From NCBI GenBank assembly GCA_947630045.1, contig CANRGC010000008.1:1-64000 (forward strand): a stretch of 64,000 bases of DNA, read 5' to 3'. The number at the start of each line of letters is the position of its first letter. The first letter of the stretch is position 1. The DNA is from Candidatus Gastranaerophilales bacterium. GTDB lineage: Bacteria > Cyanobacteriota > Vampirovibrionia > Gastranaerophilales > Gastranaerophilaceae. Below are positions 45,693 through 53,079 of this stretch, piece by piece. The notes under the pieces were generated by a model. That model worked only from the letters and a program-made list of their open reading frames with translations. It was not told the DNA's origin and made no database searches. Both the position numbers and the translations under genes were made by a program.

Positions 45693-46193
45693 TTTTTCGA
45701 TAAGGGGTTCTGATTTTGTTAAAAGCTCATCATAAGTGGAGTTGTTATCTATGATATAGTCAAACTTGGCGTAATTATCAAGTTCAACTTCCGTTCTGTC
45801 ATCAGCATTGGTAATTACCCCTCTTTTTAATCTTGTTTCATATGAAGCTTCAACCCTGATTAAAAAAGCGCCCGCACTTTTAAAAACTTCCGCCTCATGC
45901 AAAAGCCTGACATCCGTAACTACTATGTTTAAATCTGTTTCAATAATTTTTTCAAGCCAAAAATCGGGGTTTATTGACCTTCCTTTGTTTCCGAGCTCAA
46001 TTAAACCCGTTCTGTATTTTCCTTTATTTGCTTCTATTTCTTCATAAGTTAAATTATGAATTTTCCCGTATTCAATTTTGATTGCGTCGCCAATTCCGAT
46101 ACGCACAAAATCGGGAAATTTTTCAAGAATAATTTTTGCGACGGTATCTTTACCGCTATACTGTTTTCCGGACAAACAAATCAACTTTTTCAT
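45672..46193 (-). CDS. P-loop nucleotide/metabolite kinase-like protein (dNMP kinase or phosphomevalonate kinase type)
   Basis: A 173-residue P-loop protein. The N-terminal motif L-S-G-K-Q-Y-S-G-K-D resembles phage-type deoxynucleoside monophosphate kinase and animal phosphomevalonate kinase (G-K-R-K-S-G-K-D). A later V-T-D-V-R-L-L-H-E-A segment is typical of the dNMP kinase-like group. Either small-molecule kinase role is possible; I cannot choose. A TATAAT ends 6 nt before the ATG and there is no ribosome site. The 3' end overlaps the uridine-kinase-like gene by 21 bp. Confidence 0.72.
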   Translation of the reverse strand: MKKLICLSGKQYSGKDTVAKIILEKFPDFVRIGIGDAIKIEYGKIHNLTYEEIEANKGKYRTGLIELGNKGRSINPDFWLEKIIETDLNIVVTDVRLLHEAEVFKSAGAFLIRVEASYETRLKRGVITNADDRTEVELDNYAKFDYIIDNNSTYDELLTKSEPLIEKLKVAFL

Positions 46194-46216
46194 ATAAGAA
46201 TTATATTATAAAAAAA

Positions 46217-46239
46217 ATCGCATTTTATACAATGCGATT
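46217..46239 (-). terminator. Intrinsic terminator with no upstream gene on its strand
   Basis: On the minus strand AATCGCAT pairs with ATGCGATT and runs into eight T. No minus-strand coding gene lies between it and 46512, so it may end a short non-coding transcript. Confidence 0.6.
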
Positions 46240-46511
46240 AATACCTTTTTTCTCCATAAGTCCGTAGCCATTATTGGCGTTTATATAACATTTTTAATTA
46301 ATTTTCATTTTAATGGGGAATACAGTTTGGTGATACATTTATATAAAAACATGTAGTATCTTATTATTTCAATTTTATATATTAATGTTACAAAACTTAA
46401 TATTAAAAGAATAAAAAAGCAATTTTTTAAAACAGAAATTTTTTACATGATTGTACGAGAGATTAAAACTTAATAGAGAGACCAACTAAACCGATTGAGG
46501 AGTAGAGAACA
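46240..46511. other. Intergenic region before the MGW pair
   Basis: About 270 AT-rich bases without a supportable ORF. It contains GCCATTATTGGC (a short inverted repeat), a 17-nt sequence TGTTACAAAACTTAATA (46386-46402) identical to one in the agmatinase promoter, and a leader ending in GAGGAG before the ATG at 46512. I recognise no riboswitch. Confidence 0.5.
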
Positions 46512-47000
46512 ATGGGCTGGATAACACTATCCCTGAGAAAACTTGTTCTAACTCAGCGGGTTTCAGAACTGGAACACAGACTGACGAAGCTGAGTCAGGA
46601 GCAACAAACATTATCAAATAGTTCAAGCTATTCCGAACGAGTAATCGGGGTAGAGAAGTCAGAAGCTTATAAGAACATAATCGCAAATTACTCAAACAGT
46701 ATAAATTCAATATCACAAAATTTCCAAAACGGGCCTGTAACGGATATAGGCATAACAGGTCAATACTATACAGATATTCAAAGCGCAGGGCTGGAGTATC
46801 TGTACAACAAAATGAATACCGACTCGATATTCACGGCAAAAGAACAAGCCCTGCAAGACGAAGTAAATCAAAAACAAACTCAACTCGATCTTGAGCAGGA
46901 ACAAATAGAAACACAGCTTGAGGCGGCACGAGCGGAAAAAGAAAAACTCGATGAAGCAATTTCACAAGACATCAAATCAAGCACGATAAGCTTGGTTTAA
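46512..47000 (+). CDS. MGW coiled-coil protein, copy 1
   Basis: A 162-residue protein with no family I recognise. It starts M-G-W-I-T-L-S-L-R-K, continues with a heptad-like helix (R-V-S-E-L-E-H-R-L-T-K-L), a Ser/Asn-rich middle, and a strong Gln/Glu coiled coil (L-E-Q-E-Q-I-E-T-Q-L-E-A-A-R-A-E). There is no signal peptide and no Cys. GAGGAG lies 9 nt before the ATG. It is a tandem duplicate of the next gene. A filament, needle or secreted structural role is conceivable but unsupported. Confidence 0.8.
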   Translation: MGWITLSLRKLVLTQRVSELEHRLTKLSQEQQTLSNSSSYSERVIGVEKSEAYKNIIANYSNSINSISQNFQNGPVTDIGITGQYYTDIQSAGLEYLYNKMNTDSIFTAKEQALQDEVNQKQTQLDLEQEQIETQLEAARAEKEKLDEAISQDIKSSTISLV

Positions 47001-47037
47001 CATAACACCAAAACACTAACACCAAAAGGAGGACACT

Positions 47038-47523
47038 ATGGGCTGGGCAGCATTATCATTAAGAAAAATGACGCTTAAGCAAAGAATCAACAATCTGGAG
47101 CAAAGGCTTACCACTATAAGCCAAGAGCTTCAAACGATGTACGATTCATCATCTTATGCGCAACAAGCGGCAGGGGTAGAACAATCTCAAGCGCTTGCAA
47201 GTATTATGCAGACTTATCAGAATAATACTTCTACAATTACAAACAATTACCAAGGTGCAACAGACTCCGCAGCATTAGCAGAGTACAACACAAAGCTTCA
47301 ACAGGAACAATTGACCTACGCTTACAGTAAAATGGTAAACGATTCTATGTTTACTGCAAAATCTCAAGCAATGCAAGATGCAATTAACCAATCTGAAACA
47401 CAGCTTGAGCTTGAACAAGAACAGGTTGAAACACAGTTGGAAGCAGCAAGAGCTGAATACGAAAGTCTTGATAAAGCGGTAAGCCAAGACATTCAGCAAG
47501 GCGCTATCAAACTTACGGCGTAA
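47038..47523 (+). CDS. MGW coiled-coil protein, copy 2
   Basis: A 161-residue paralog of the preceding gene, 37 bp downstream behind an AAGGAGG. Shared blocks are M-G-W-x-x-L-S-L-R-K at the N-terminus, Q-R-x-x-x-L-E-x-R-L-T, D-S-x-F-T-A-K at about 100, and E-T-Q-L-E-A-A-R-A-E near 138. The middle has diverged. Conservation concentrated in the ends, with nearly equal length, suggests both copies are functional and may pair with each other. Confidence 0.82.
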   Translation: MGWAALSLRKMTLKQRINNLEQRLTTISQELQTMYDSSSYAQQAAGVEQSQALASIMQTYQNNTSTITNNYQGATDSAALAEYNTKLQQEQLTYAYSKMVNDSMFTAKSQAMQDAINQSETQLELEQEQVETQLEAARAEYESLDKAVSQDIQQGAIKLTA

Positions 47524-47540
47524 GCTTTGATAAATAACTT

Positions 47541-47569
47541 GTGACACAAATTTTTATTTCATCTATAAT
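47541..47569 (+). promoter_or_regulatory. Promoter of the GlcD-like gene (leaderless)
   Basis: GTGACA (47541-47546), 17 nt, consensus TATAAT (47564-47569), ending 8 nt before the ATG at 47578. Confidence 0.6.
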
Positions 47570-47577
47570 AGCAAATT

Positions 47578-48954
47578 ATGAATGCTATTGATGAATTAAA
47601 ATGTCAAAAAATAGAGACACTGTATTCAAAGGCAGAGGTATACCCTTACGCTTTCGATACGGCACCTCTAAAAGATGATGTCACCCCACCTTATGCGGTT
47701 GTTATTCCGCAGAGTGTTTTTGATGTACAAAAAATTGTAAAAATAGCAAACAAATATAATTTAAAAATAATTTCAAGAGGTTCCGGAACTTGCCACACTT
47801 CAGGTTGCAAGCCGACGGAAAATAGTATAATAATTCATTTTTCAAAAATGAATAAAATAATTGAAATTAATAAAGAAAATTTAACAGCAATAGTGGAATC
47901 AGGTGTTATACTCGGTCAACTTCAATATGAAGCTGACCGTTTTGGTCTTTTTTTTCCGCCTGACCCTTCTAACTTGAAAGTTTCAACAATAGGCGGTGCA
48001 ATTGCCCTTTCTTCAGGCGGCCCGAGAACTTTTAAATACGGAAGCATAAAAGATTATGTTATTAACCTTGAAGTTGTTCTTGCCGACGGCACAATCATAG
48101 AAACCGGAAAAGATGTTGCAAAAAATGTAACGGGGTATAATCTTACAAGCCTTTTTACAGGCTCCGAAGGTACACTTGGAATAATTACAAAGGCAACTCT
48201 CAAATTAATTCCGAAACCGGAATATAAACTTGTTACAATGGCATATTTTGACAGTTTAAACGACTGTGCAACATGTGTAAATAAGATTATAGATTCAAGA
48301 ATAACCCCAAGCACAATCGACCTTATCGACAAAAACACAATTGATACAATCGAAAAATTTAACCCTTCGGGGCTTTTATCAAAGGAAGGTATGCTTTTAA
48401 TAGAGCTTGACGGCTCAAAAATAGAAGTAACATCTAAAAATGACGAATTAAAAAAAATATTGGAAAAATGGGGCGCAGTTGAGATTGTTCAGGCAAAAAA
48501 CGAAGAAGAAAACGAAAGAATATGGAACGCAAGAAGAAGCGCTTTTGCTTGCACCGCAAAATTAAAACCAAACGCCATAACCGAAGATGTTGTTGTTCCG
48601 AGAGAACAAATTGTTCCCCTGATAAATCAAATATCAAAAATGTGCAAGGAAAATAATCTCACCGTCTGTATTATGGGACATGCGGGCGACGGAAACATTC
48701 ACCCGAACTTTGCGCTTGATTTAAGCGACAAAGACGAAGTGGCAAGGTTTAATAAAGTTAAAGATGAACTTTTCCGCCTTGCCGTCACACTTGGCGGAAC
48801 GCTTTCGGGCGAACATGGGATAGGATATGAAAAAAAGAAATATTTAGATTTTGGCATAGACCAAAATGCCTTTGAAATGATGAAAAAAATTAAAAAAGTC
48901 TTTGACCCTAAAAACATTTTAAATCCGGAGCTTATTTTTAATAATGACAATTGA
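47578..48954 (+). CDS. glcD: FAD-linked oxidase, glycolate oxidase subunit GlcD-like
   Basis: A 458-residue flavoprotein of the FAD-binding PCMH class. The N-terminal FAD domain has S-R-G-S-G-T-C-H-T and P-P-D-P-S-N-L-K-V-S-T-I-G-G; the C-terminal FAD-oxidase domain has H-A-G-D-G-N-I-H-P-N and the closing G-T-L-S-G-E-H-G-I-G. It oxidises glycolate or D-lactate; the exact 2-hydroxyacid is open. No GlcE or GlcF is nearby, so a D-lactate role is plausible. It overlaps the MATE gene by 11 bp. Confidence 0.92.
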   Translation: MNAIDELKCQKIETLYSKAEVYPYAFDTAPLKDDVTPPYAVVIPQSVFDVQKIVKIANKYNLKIISRGSGTCHTSGCKPTENSIIIHFSKMNKIIEINKENLTAIVESGVILGQLQYEADRFGLFFPPDPSNLKVSTIGGAIALSSGGPRTFKYGSIKDYVINLEVVLADGTIIETGKDVAKNVTGYNLTSLFTGSEGTLGIITKATLKLIPKPEYKLVTMAYFDSLNDCATCVNKIIDSRITPSTIDLIDKNTIDTIEKFNPSGLLSKEGMLLIELDGSKIEVTSKNDELKKILEKWGAVEIVQAKNEEENERIWNARRSAFACTAKLKPNAITEDVVVPREQIVPLINQISKMCKENNLTVCIMGHAGDGNIHPNFALDLSDKDEVARFNKVKDELFRLAVTLGGTLSGEHGIGYEKKKYLDFGIDQNAFEMMKKIKKVFDPKNILNPELIFNNDN

Positions 48955-50263
48955 GGAATTTAAAAAAACCTTAAAAGAACTTTTTATCCTTTCGTTTCCC
49001 ATACTTGCGGGCAATATAGGTCAGATGTTGATTAATTTGGGAGACGTCTATGTTGCAGGGCATTATTCCACCGAAGTTTTAGCCTCAGTAAGCATAGGAA
49101 GCGCAATTTTTATGACCTATATCGTGGCGGGTTTTGGTTTAACAAGCGCAATTACACCCGTTCTTTCAAACTATCGGGGTCAAAATATTCAATCAAAAAA
49201 GTTTTTTAACTCAACCGTAATATTTTCTCAAATAATTTCAATTATTCTCTTTGTTTTTATATGGCTTATGATACCCTTGACGGAAAAATTTAACCTGTCC
49301 TATGAGGTTCAATCCGACACAATTTTATACCTCAAAATTTCAAGCTTTTCCGTCTTTTTTATTTTTCTTTTTCAGGCTTTAAGAGAATTTCTTCAATCTT
49401 ACGAAATAGTCAAACTTCCAAATATAATGCTGATTGTTTCCGTAATTTTTAATATAATTCTTAATTTTCTTTTTGTGTTCGGATATGGAATTTTTCCCGA
49501 ATTAAAAACTGCGGGTCTTGCACTTGCAAGCTTAATTGTAAGAATGGCGCTTTCAATAATTCTTTTTATCTTTTGTGCCCATTTTACAAAAAATCACAAA
49601 AGTCCAAATATTTCTTCATATATAAAAGATTTAATAAAAGTCGGACTGCCGATTTCAGGCGCTATGTTTATTGAATTTTTCGGGTTTAATATCGTTGCCG
49701 TCCTTGTGGGAAAATTTGCTCCCGTATATCCCGCCTGTCACAACATAATAATTTCAATTGTAAGCTTGTGTTATATGATACCCTTTTCCGTTTCATGCGC
49801 CCTTTCCGTTAAAATCGGATATGCAAACGGGTGTAAAAATTTAAAAGAAATTAAAAGATATTTGCTTTATGCCCTTATTTTTGCGGTTTGTTATTCTTTT
49901 CTTTGTGTTTTAATTTATCTTTTATTCAACAAACAGCTTATGCAAATTTTTTCAAACGACACAGAAGTCATTAAAATTGGCTCTAATATTATGATTTTAG
50001 CCGCATGTTTTACAACTTTTGACGCCATACAATCAGTATGTATGGGCGCACTAAAGGGAATTAAAAAAACCGTTGAAGTTTTAATTGTTGATTTTTTGGC
50101 ATATGCGGTTATAAGCATTCCGCTTGGAATATATCTTGCGTATAAAAAGAATTTAATGCTTGAAGGTTTTTGGATGGGGCTTGCGTTTGGAATTTTTATG
50201 GCAGCGCTTGCGGCACTTTTCCTCTTTATAAAAAATTATTTTAAATTAAAAAAAATATATTAA
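48944..50263 (+). CDS. MATE-family efflux transporter
   Basis: A 439-residue membrane protein with about 12 helices in two six-helix halves. The opening (F-P-I-L-A-G-N-I-G-Q-M-L-I-N-L-G-D) is characteristic of the NorM/DinF-type MATE superfamily. It exports drugs or metabolites against Na+ or H+. It is coupled to the GlcD-like gene by an 11-bp overlap and followed 29 bp later by the sigma factor gene. Confidence 0.92.
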   Translation: MTIEEFKKTLKELFILSFPILAGNIGQMLINLGDVYVAGHYSTEVLASVSIGSAIFMTYIVAGFGLTSAITPVLSNYRGQNIQSKKFFNSTVIFSQIISIILFVFIWLMIPLTEKFNLSYEVQSDTILYLKISSFSVFFIFLFQALREFLQSYEIVKLPNIMLIVSVIFNIILNFLFVFGYGIFPELKTAGLALASLIVRMALSIILFIFCAHFTKNHKSPNISSYIKDLIKVGLPISGAMFIEFFGFNIVAVLVGKFAPVYPACHNIIISIVSLCYMIPFSVSCALSVKIGYANGCKNLKEIKRYLLYALIFAVCYSFLCVLIYLLFNKQLMQIFSNDTEVIKIGSNIMILAACFTTFDAIQSVCMGALKGIKKTVEVLIVDFLAYAVISIPLGIYLAYKKNLMLEGFWMGLAFGIFMAALAALFLFIKNYFKLKKIY

Positions 50264-50292
50264 ATATCCTTCTGATTATATAAACGAGAACG

Positions 50293-50892
50293 ATGTCAGT
50301 TTATAAAATTGGCAATAAGTTTGTTTATATGAAAGACGAAAAAATAACAAACGAACTCATAGAACTGGCAAAAAAGGGAGATATTGACGCACTTGAAACC
50401 GTGCTGAAAGACACGGAAAAAGACGTCTACTCTTTTTTATATTACTTATCCAAAGACGAAAACGAGCTTTCGGATATGGTACAAGAGATACTTTTAAAGG
50501 TTGTTAAAAATATAAAAAATTTAAAAGACCCGAAACACTTTAAAGGCTGGCTGAATAAAATTATTACACGTCATTATTATGACTGTATGAGAAAAAAAGA
50601 GAAAAATAAGAAAAAATTAAAACTCATAGACGAAGAGCCTGATGAAAAATTTCAAGATTTAAAACAGACCCCGATTGACGATTGTATTGGAAGCGAGCTG
50701 ATAGATGCAATTAAAAGCTCTGTCTTAAAACTTCCGGAGCCGTATAAAATGGCAATAATAATGAGAGAGTTTAAAGGGTTAACTTATGATGAAATTGCTC
50801 ATCTGACAGACTCAAACGTCGGCACGGTAAAATCAAGAATTTCAAGGGCAAGAAACAGATTAAAAGAATATATTAAACCTTATATGGAGTAA
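50293..50892 (+). CDS. ECF-type RNA polymerase sigma factor
   Basis: A 199-residue group IV sigma factor with only regions 2 and 4. Region 2 has S-D-M-V-Q-E-I-L-L-K-V and F-K-G-W-L-N-K-I. Region 4 has the L-P-E-P-Y-K-M-A-I spacer and the DNA-contacting helix T-V-K-S-R-I-S-R-A-R. The start is uncertain: ATG 50293 or ATG 50329, both with poor ribosome sites. It is followed 3 bp later by a zinc-finger anti-sigma-like gene. The regulon is not visible here. Confidence 0.93.
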   Translation: MSVYKIGNKFVYMKDEKITNELIELAKKGDIDALETVLKDTEKDVYSFLYYLSKDENELSDMVQEILLKVVKNIKNLKDPKHFKGWLNKIITRHYYDCMRKKEKNKKKLKLIDEEPDEKFQDLKQTPIDDCIGSELIDAIKSSVLKLPEPYKMAIIMREFKGLTYDEIAHLTDSNVGTVKSRISRARNRLKEYIKPYME

Positions 50893-50895
50893 ATT

Positions 50896-51375
50896 ATGCT
50901 AAAAGGATATTATAAATGTAGCGAAATAAATAAAATGCTTTTAAGATACATTCATTTTGACCTTCCGAAAAACGAAATGACAAGAGTTGCAAGGCATTTG
51001 AGAAATTGCCCGAAGTGTATGGAAAAATATTCAAGAATTCAAAACAGAAAAAAAGAATTAAAAGAAAAAATGTATAAAATAGAAAAAAATTTGAGAATGC
51101 AAAGCGAAATATCAAGTTATATTGATAACGAATCAGACGAAAGACAAAAATTTATAACGGAAGGAATGCTTCTTGTGGATGAAAACTATAAAAAAGAGCT
51201 CTTTGCAAATGAAGAAATAAGCAGACTATTGAAACAGTGTTCAAGAGAATTAAAAAGAAAAAGAATTCCCCTTATAACCGAAGAAATTATTGAAAAAATG
51301 AAAAAAGAACAAAAAAGGGACATGAACCCTATTGCTCAACTTTTTCAACTTTTACACCACGTTCTTGCAAAATAG
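50896..51375 (+). CDS. Putative zinc-binding anti-sigma factor (no membrane segment)
   Basis: A 159-residue protein directly after the ECF sigma gene. The H-L-R-N-C-P-K-C motif (H-x3-C-x2-C) is the ZAS/zf-HC2 anti-sigma signature, followed by basic helical segments. There is no transmembrane helix, so the factor would sense in the cytoplasm, as RsrA does. The C-terminal region (about 70-159) is helical and charged, with no known domain. The last 47 bp overlap a gene on the other strand. Confidence 0.8.
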   Translation: MLKGYYKCSEINKMLLRYIHFDLPKNEMTRVARHLRNCPKCMEKYSRIQNRKKELKEKMYKIEKNLRMQSEISSYIDNESDERQKFITEGMLLVDENYKKELFANEEISRLLKQCSRELKRKRIPLITEEIIEKMKKEQKRDMNPIAQLFQLLHHVLAK

Positions 51376-51667
51376 AAATAAAATTATTTGCCGCCTGTCT
51401 TTGAATATCACGTGGCACAACTCTTAAAAGTTCAACCGTTAAAGACAATACAGGGTCTTTATCATACCACCTGTTTCCTTTAATCATCGGCTTAACAACG
51501 GAATAAAACCTGTCAATCGCTTCTTTTGAAACTCTTTCTTCGACTTTTTTAAGAAATATCTCGGCTTGAGATTTTAATTCTTCGGGATAGTCACGCAAAA
51601 GCTCAACCACCTGCAAAAGTAAAGGGTCATAATCATACCAGCGTTTATATTGTTTTTGTTCCGTCAT
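51329..51667 (-). CDS. Small protein with two RWYD repeats
   Basis: A 112-residue protein made of two similar segments, residues 9-46 and 66-103. Each has R-W-Y-D-x-D-P-x-L-x-x-x-V-E-L-L-R, a Pro, then a helix with Q-A and E-R at the end. I do not know the family; a helical adaptor is likely. It lies 9 bp after murA's start region on the same strand and overlaps the anti-sigma gene by 47 bp on the other strand. Confidence 0.75.
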   Translation of the reverse strand: MTEQKQYKRWYDYDPLLLQVVELLRDYPEELKSQAEIFLKKVEERVSKEAIDRFYSVVKPMIKGNRWYDKDPVLSLTVELLRVVPRDIQRQAANNFISILQERGVKVEKVEQ

Positions 51668-51676
51668 ATTTTTCCT

Positions 51677-53002
51677 TTATAGTTGAGTGAGCTCTTGAGC
51701 CAATACATCTTCTTGTTGATAATCAACGGGAACACGCATAATATCAGCCCCAAGACCTTGCAATTTCGTTGTAAATTTTTCATACCCTCTATCGATGTGC
51801 CTTAACGCCTTAACGGTAGATTCTCCCTTTGCGGCAAGAGCGGCAACAACAAGTGCGGCGCCGGCTCTTAAATCGGTACAGGTGACTTCAGTTCCTACAA
51901 GATAATCAACCCCTTTGATAATAGCGTGATTATTACTTTGTTTAATATTTGCGCCCATTCTCCAGAGTTCATTTATATGCATAAATCTGTTTTCATAAAG
52001 ACTTTCCGTGACGACAGAAATGCCGTTTGCAACCGATAAAAGAGTCATAGCAAGAGCTTGAAGGTCAGTCGGAAACCCCGGATAAGGCTGAGTAATGAAA
52101 TTCATCGGAGAAAGTCTTCTGTCAGCGGAAACTTCAATAATATGGGGCTCCACAAGCTTTATTTGCGCACCCATTTCAAGGAGTTTTCCCGTGAAAATAG
52201 TCAGGTGATTTGGATAAATATTTTTAATAAAAGCATGACCCATAGTGGCTATGACAGCGGACATATACGTTCCCGCCTCAATTCTGTCGGGAATTGTTGT
52301 GTGTTCAACCCCATGTAAATCGGAAAGGGTAACCCCGTGAACAGTAATCTGATTTGTGCCGGCACCTTCAATTTTAGCGCCCATTGCGTTTAGAAAATTA
52401 GCCAAATCAACAATTTCAGGCTCTTGAGCAGCATTTTGAATAACCGTGACACCGTCTGCAAGAACCGAAGCCATCATAATGTTTTCGGTAGCGCCGACGG
52501 AAGGAATATCAAAGCAAATTTCAGCCCCTTTTAATTCTTTTGCAACAGCATAGACATATCCGTCTTTAATGTCACACTGGCAGCCCATGGCTTGAAGCCC
52601 TTTTATATGAAAATTGACACGCCTTTCGCCGATTTGACAGCCCCCCGGCATTGCAACGCAAGCTTCTCTCATTCTGCCGACCAACGGGCCGAGAACGACA
52701 AACGAAGCCCTCATTTTTGAAACAAAAATATCAGAGGCAACAACGCTTGTAATATTTCTTGAATCAATGGTTAATATTCCGTCAAGCTTGTTATAGTCAA
52801 TAACAGCACCGAGTTCTGAGAGAACTTCAATCATGATTTCAACATCGGAAAGCTCAGGAACATTTTTTATGACACAAATATCATTTGAAAGCAAAGAAGC
52901 CGCCATAAGCTTTAAAACTGCATTTTTGGCGCCTGAAATATTTACTTCGCCTTTAAGGGCGTTGCCCCCTTGAATTATTAACTTTTCTTCTTTGTTTTGC
53001 AT
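51677..53002 (-). CDS. murA: UDP-N-acetylglucosamine 1-carboxyvinyltransferase
   Basis: A 441-residue enzyme of the first committed peptidoglycan step, moving enolpyruvate from PEP to UDP-GlcNAc. The catalytic Cys is in P-G-G-C-Q-I-G near residue 120 (the fosfomycin target). The N-terminal S-G-A-K-N-A-V-L-K and later D-R-I-E-A-G-T-Y are as expected. Upstream is murE in the same direction, 77 bp away; 51329-51667 follows 9 bp downstream. Confidence 0.96.
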   Translation of the reverse strand: MQNKEEKLIIQGGNALKGEVNISGAKNAVLKLMAASLLSNDICVIKNVPELSDVEIMIEVLSELGAVIDYNKLDGILTIDSRNITSVVASDIFVSKMRASFVVLGPLVGRMREACVAMPGGCQIGERRVNFHIKGLQAMGCQCDIKDGYVYAVAKELKGAEICFDIPSVGATENIMMASVLADGVTVIQNAAQEPEIVDLANFLNAMGAKIEGAGTNQITVHGVTLSDLHGVEHTTIPDRIEAGTYMSAVIATMGHAFIKNIYPNHLTIFTGKLLEMGAQIKLVEPHIIEVSADRRLSPMNFITQPYPGFPTDLQALAMTLLSVANGISVVTESLYENRFMHINELWRMGANIKQSNNHAIIKGVDYLVGTEVTCTDLRAGAALVVAALAAKGESTVKALRHIDRGYEKFTTKLQGLGADIMRVPVDYQQEDVLAQELTQL

Positions 53003-53079
53003 ATAAAAGTAACCTATATAATGTATTCTATTACATTTTTGTAATATTTAAAATAGGTAACAAAAAATTAATAATTTTT

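Noticed and set aside
45672-46193. Phage remnant, suggested by similarity to phage dNMP kinases
   Set aside because: No other phage gene is nearby, and base composition matches the surroundings.
46240-46440. Known riboswitch class
   Set aside because: I compared the region by eye with c-di-GMP, preQ1, TPP, cobalamin and guanidine consensus cores and found no match.
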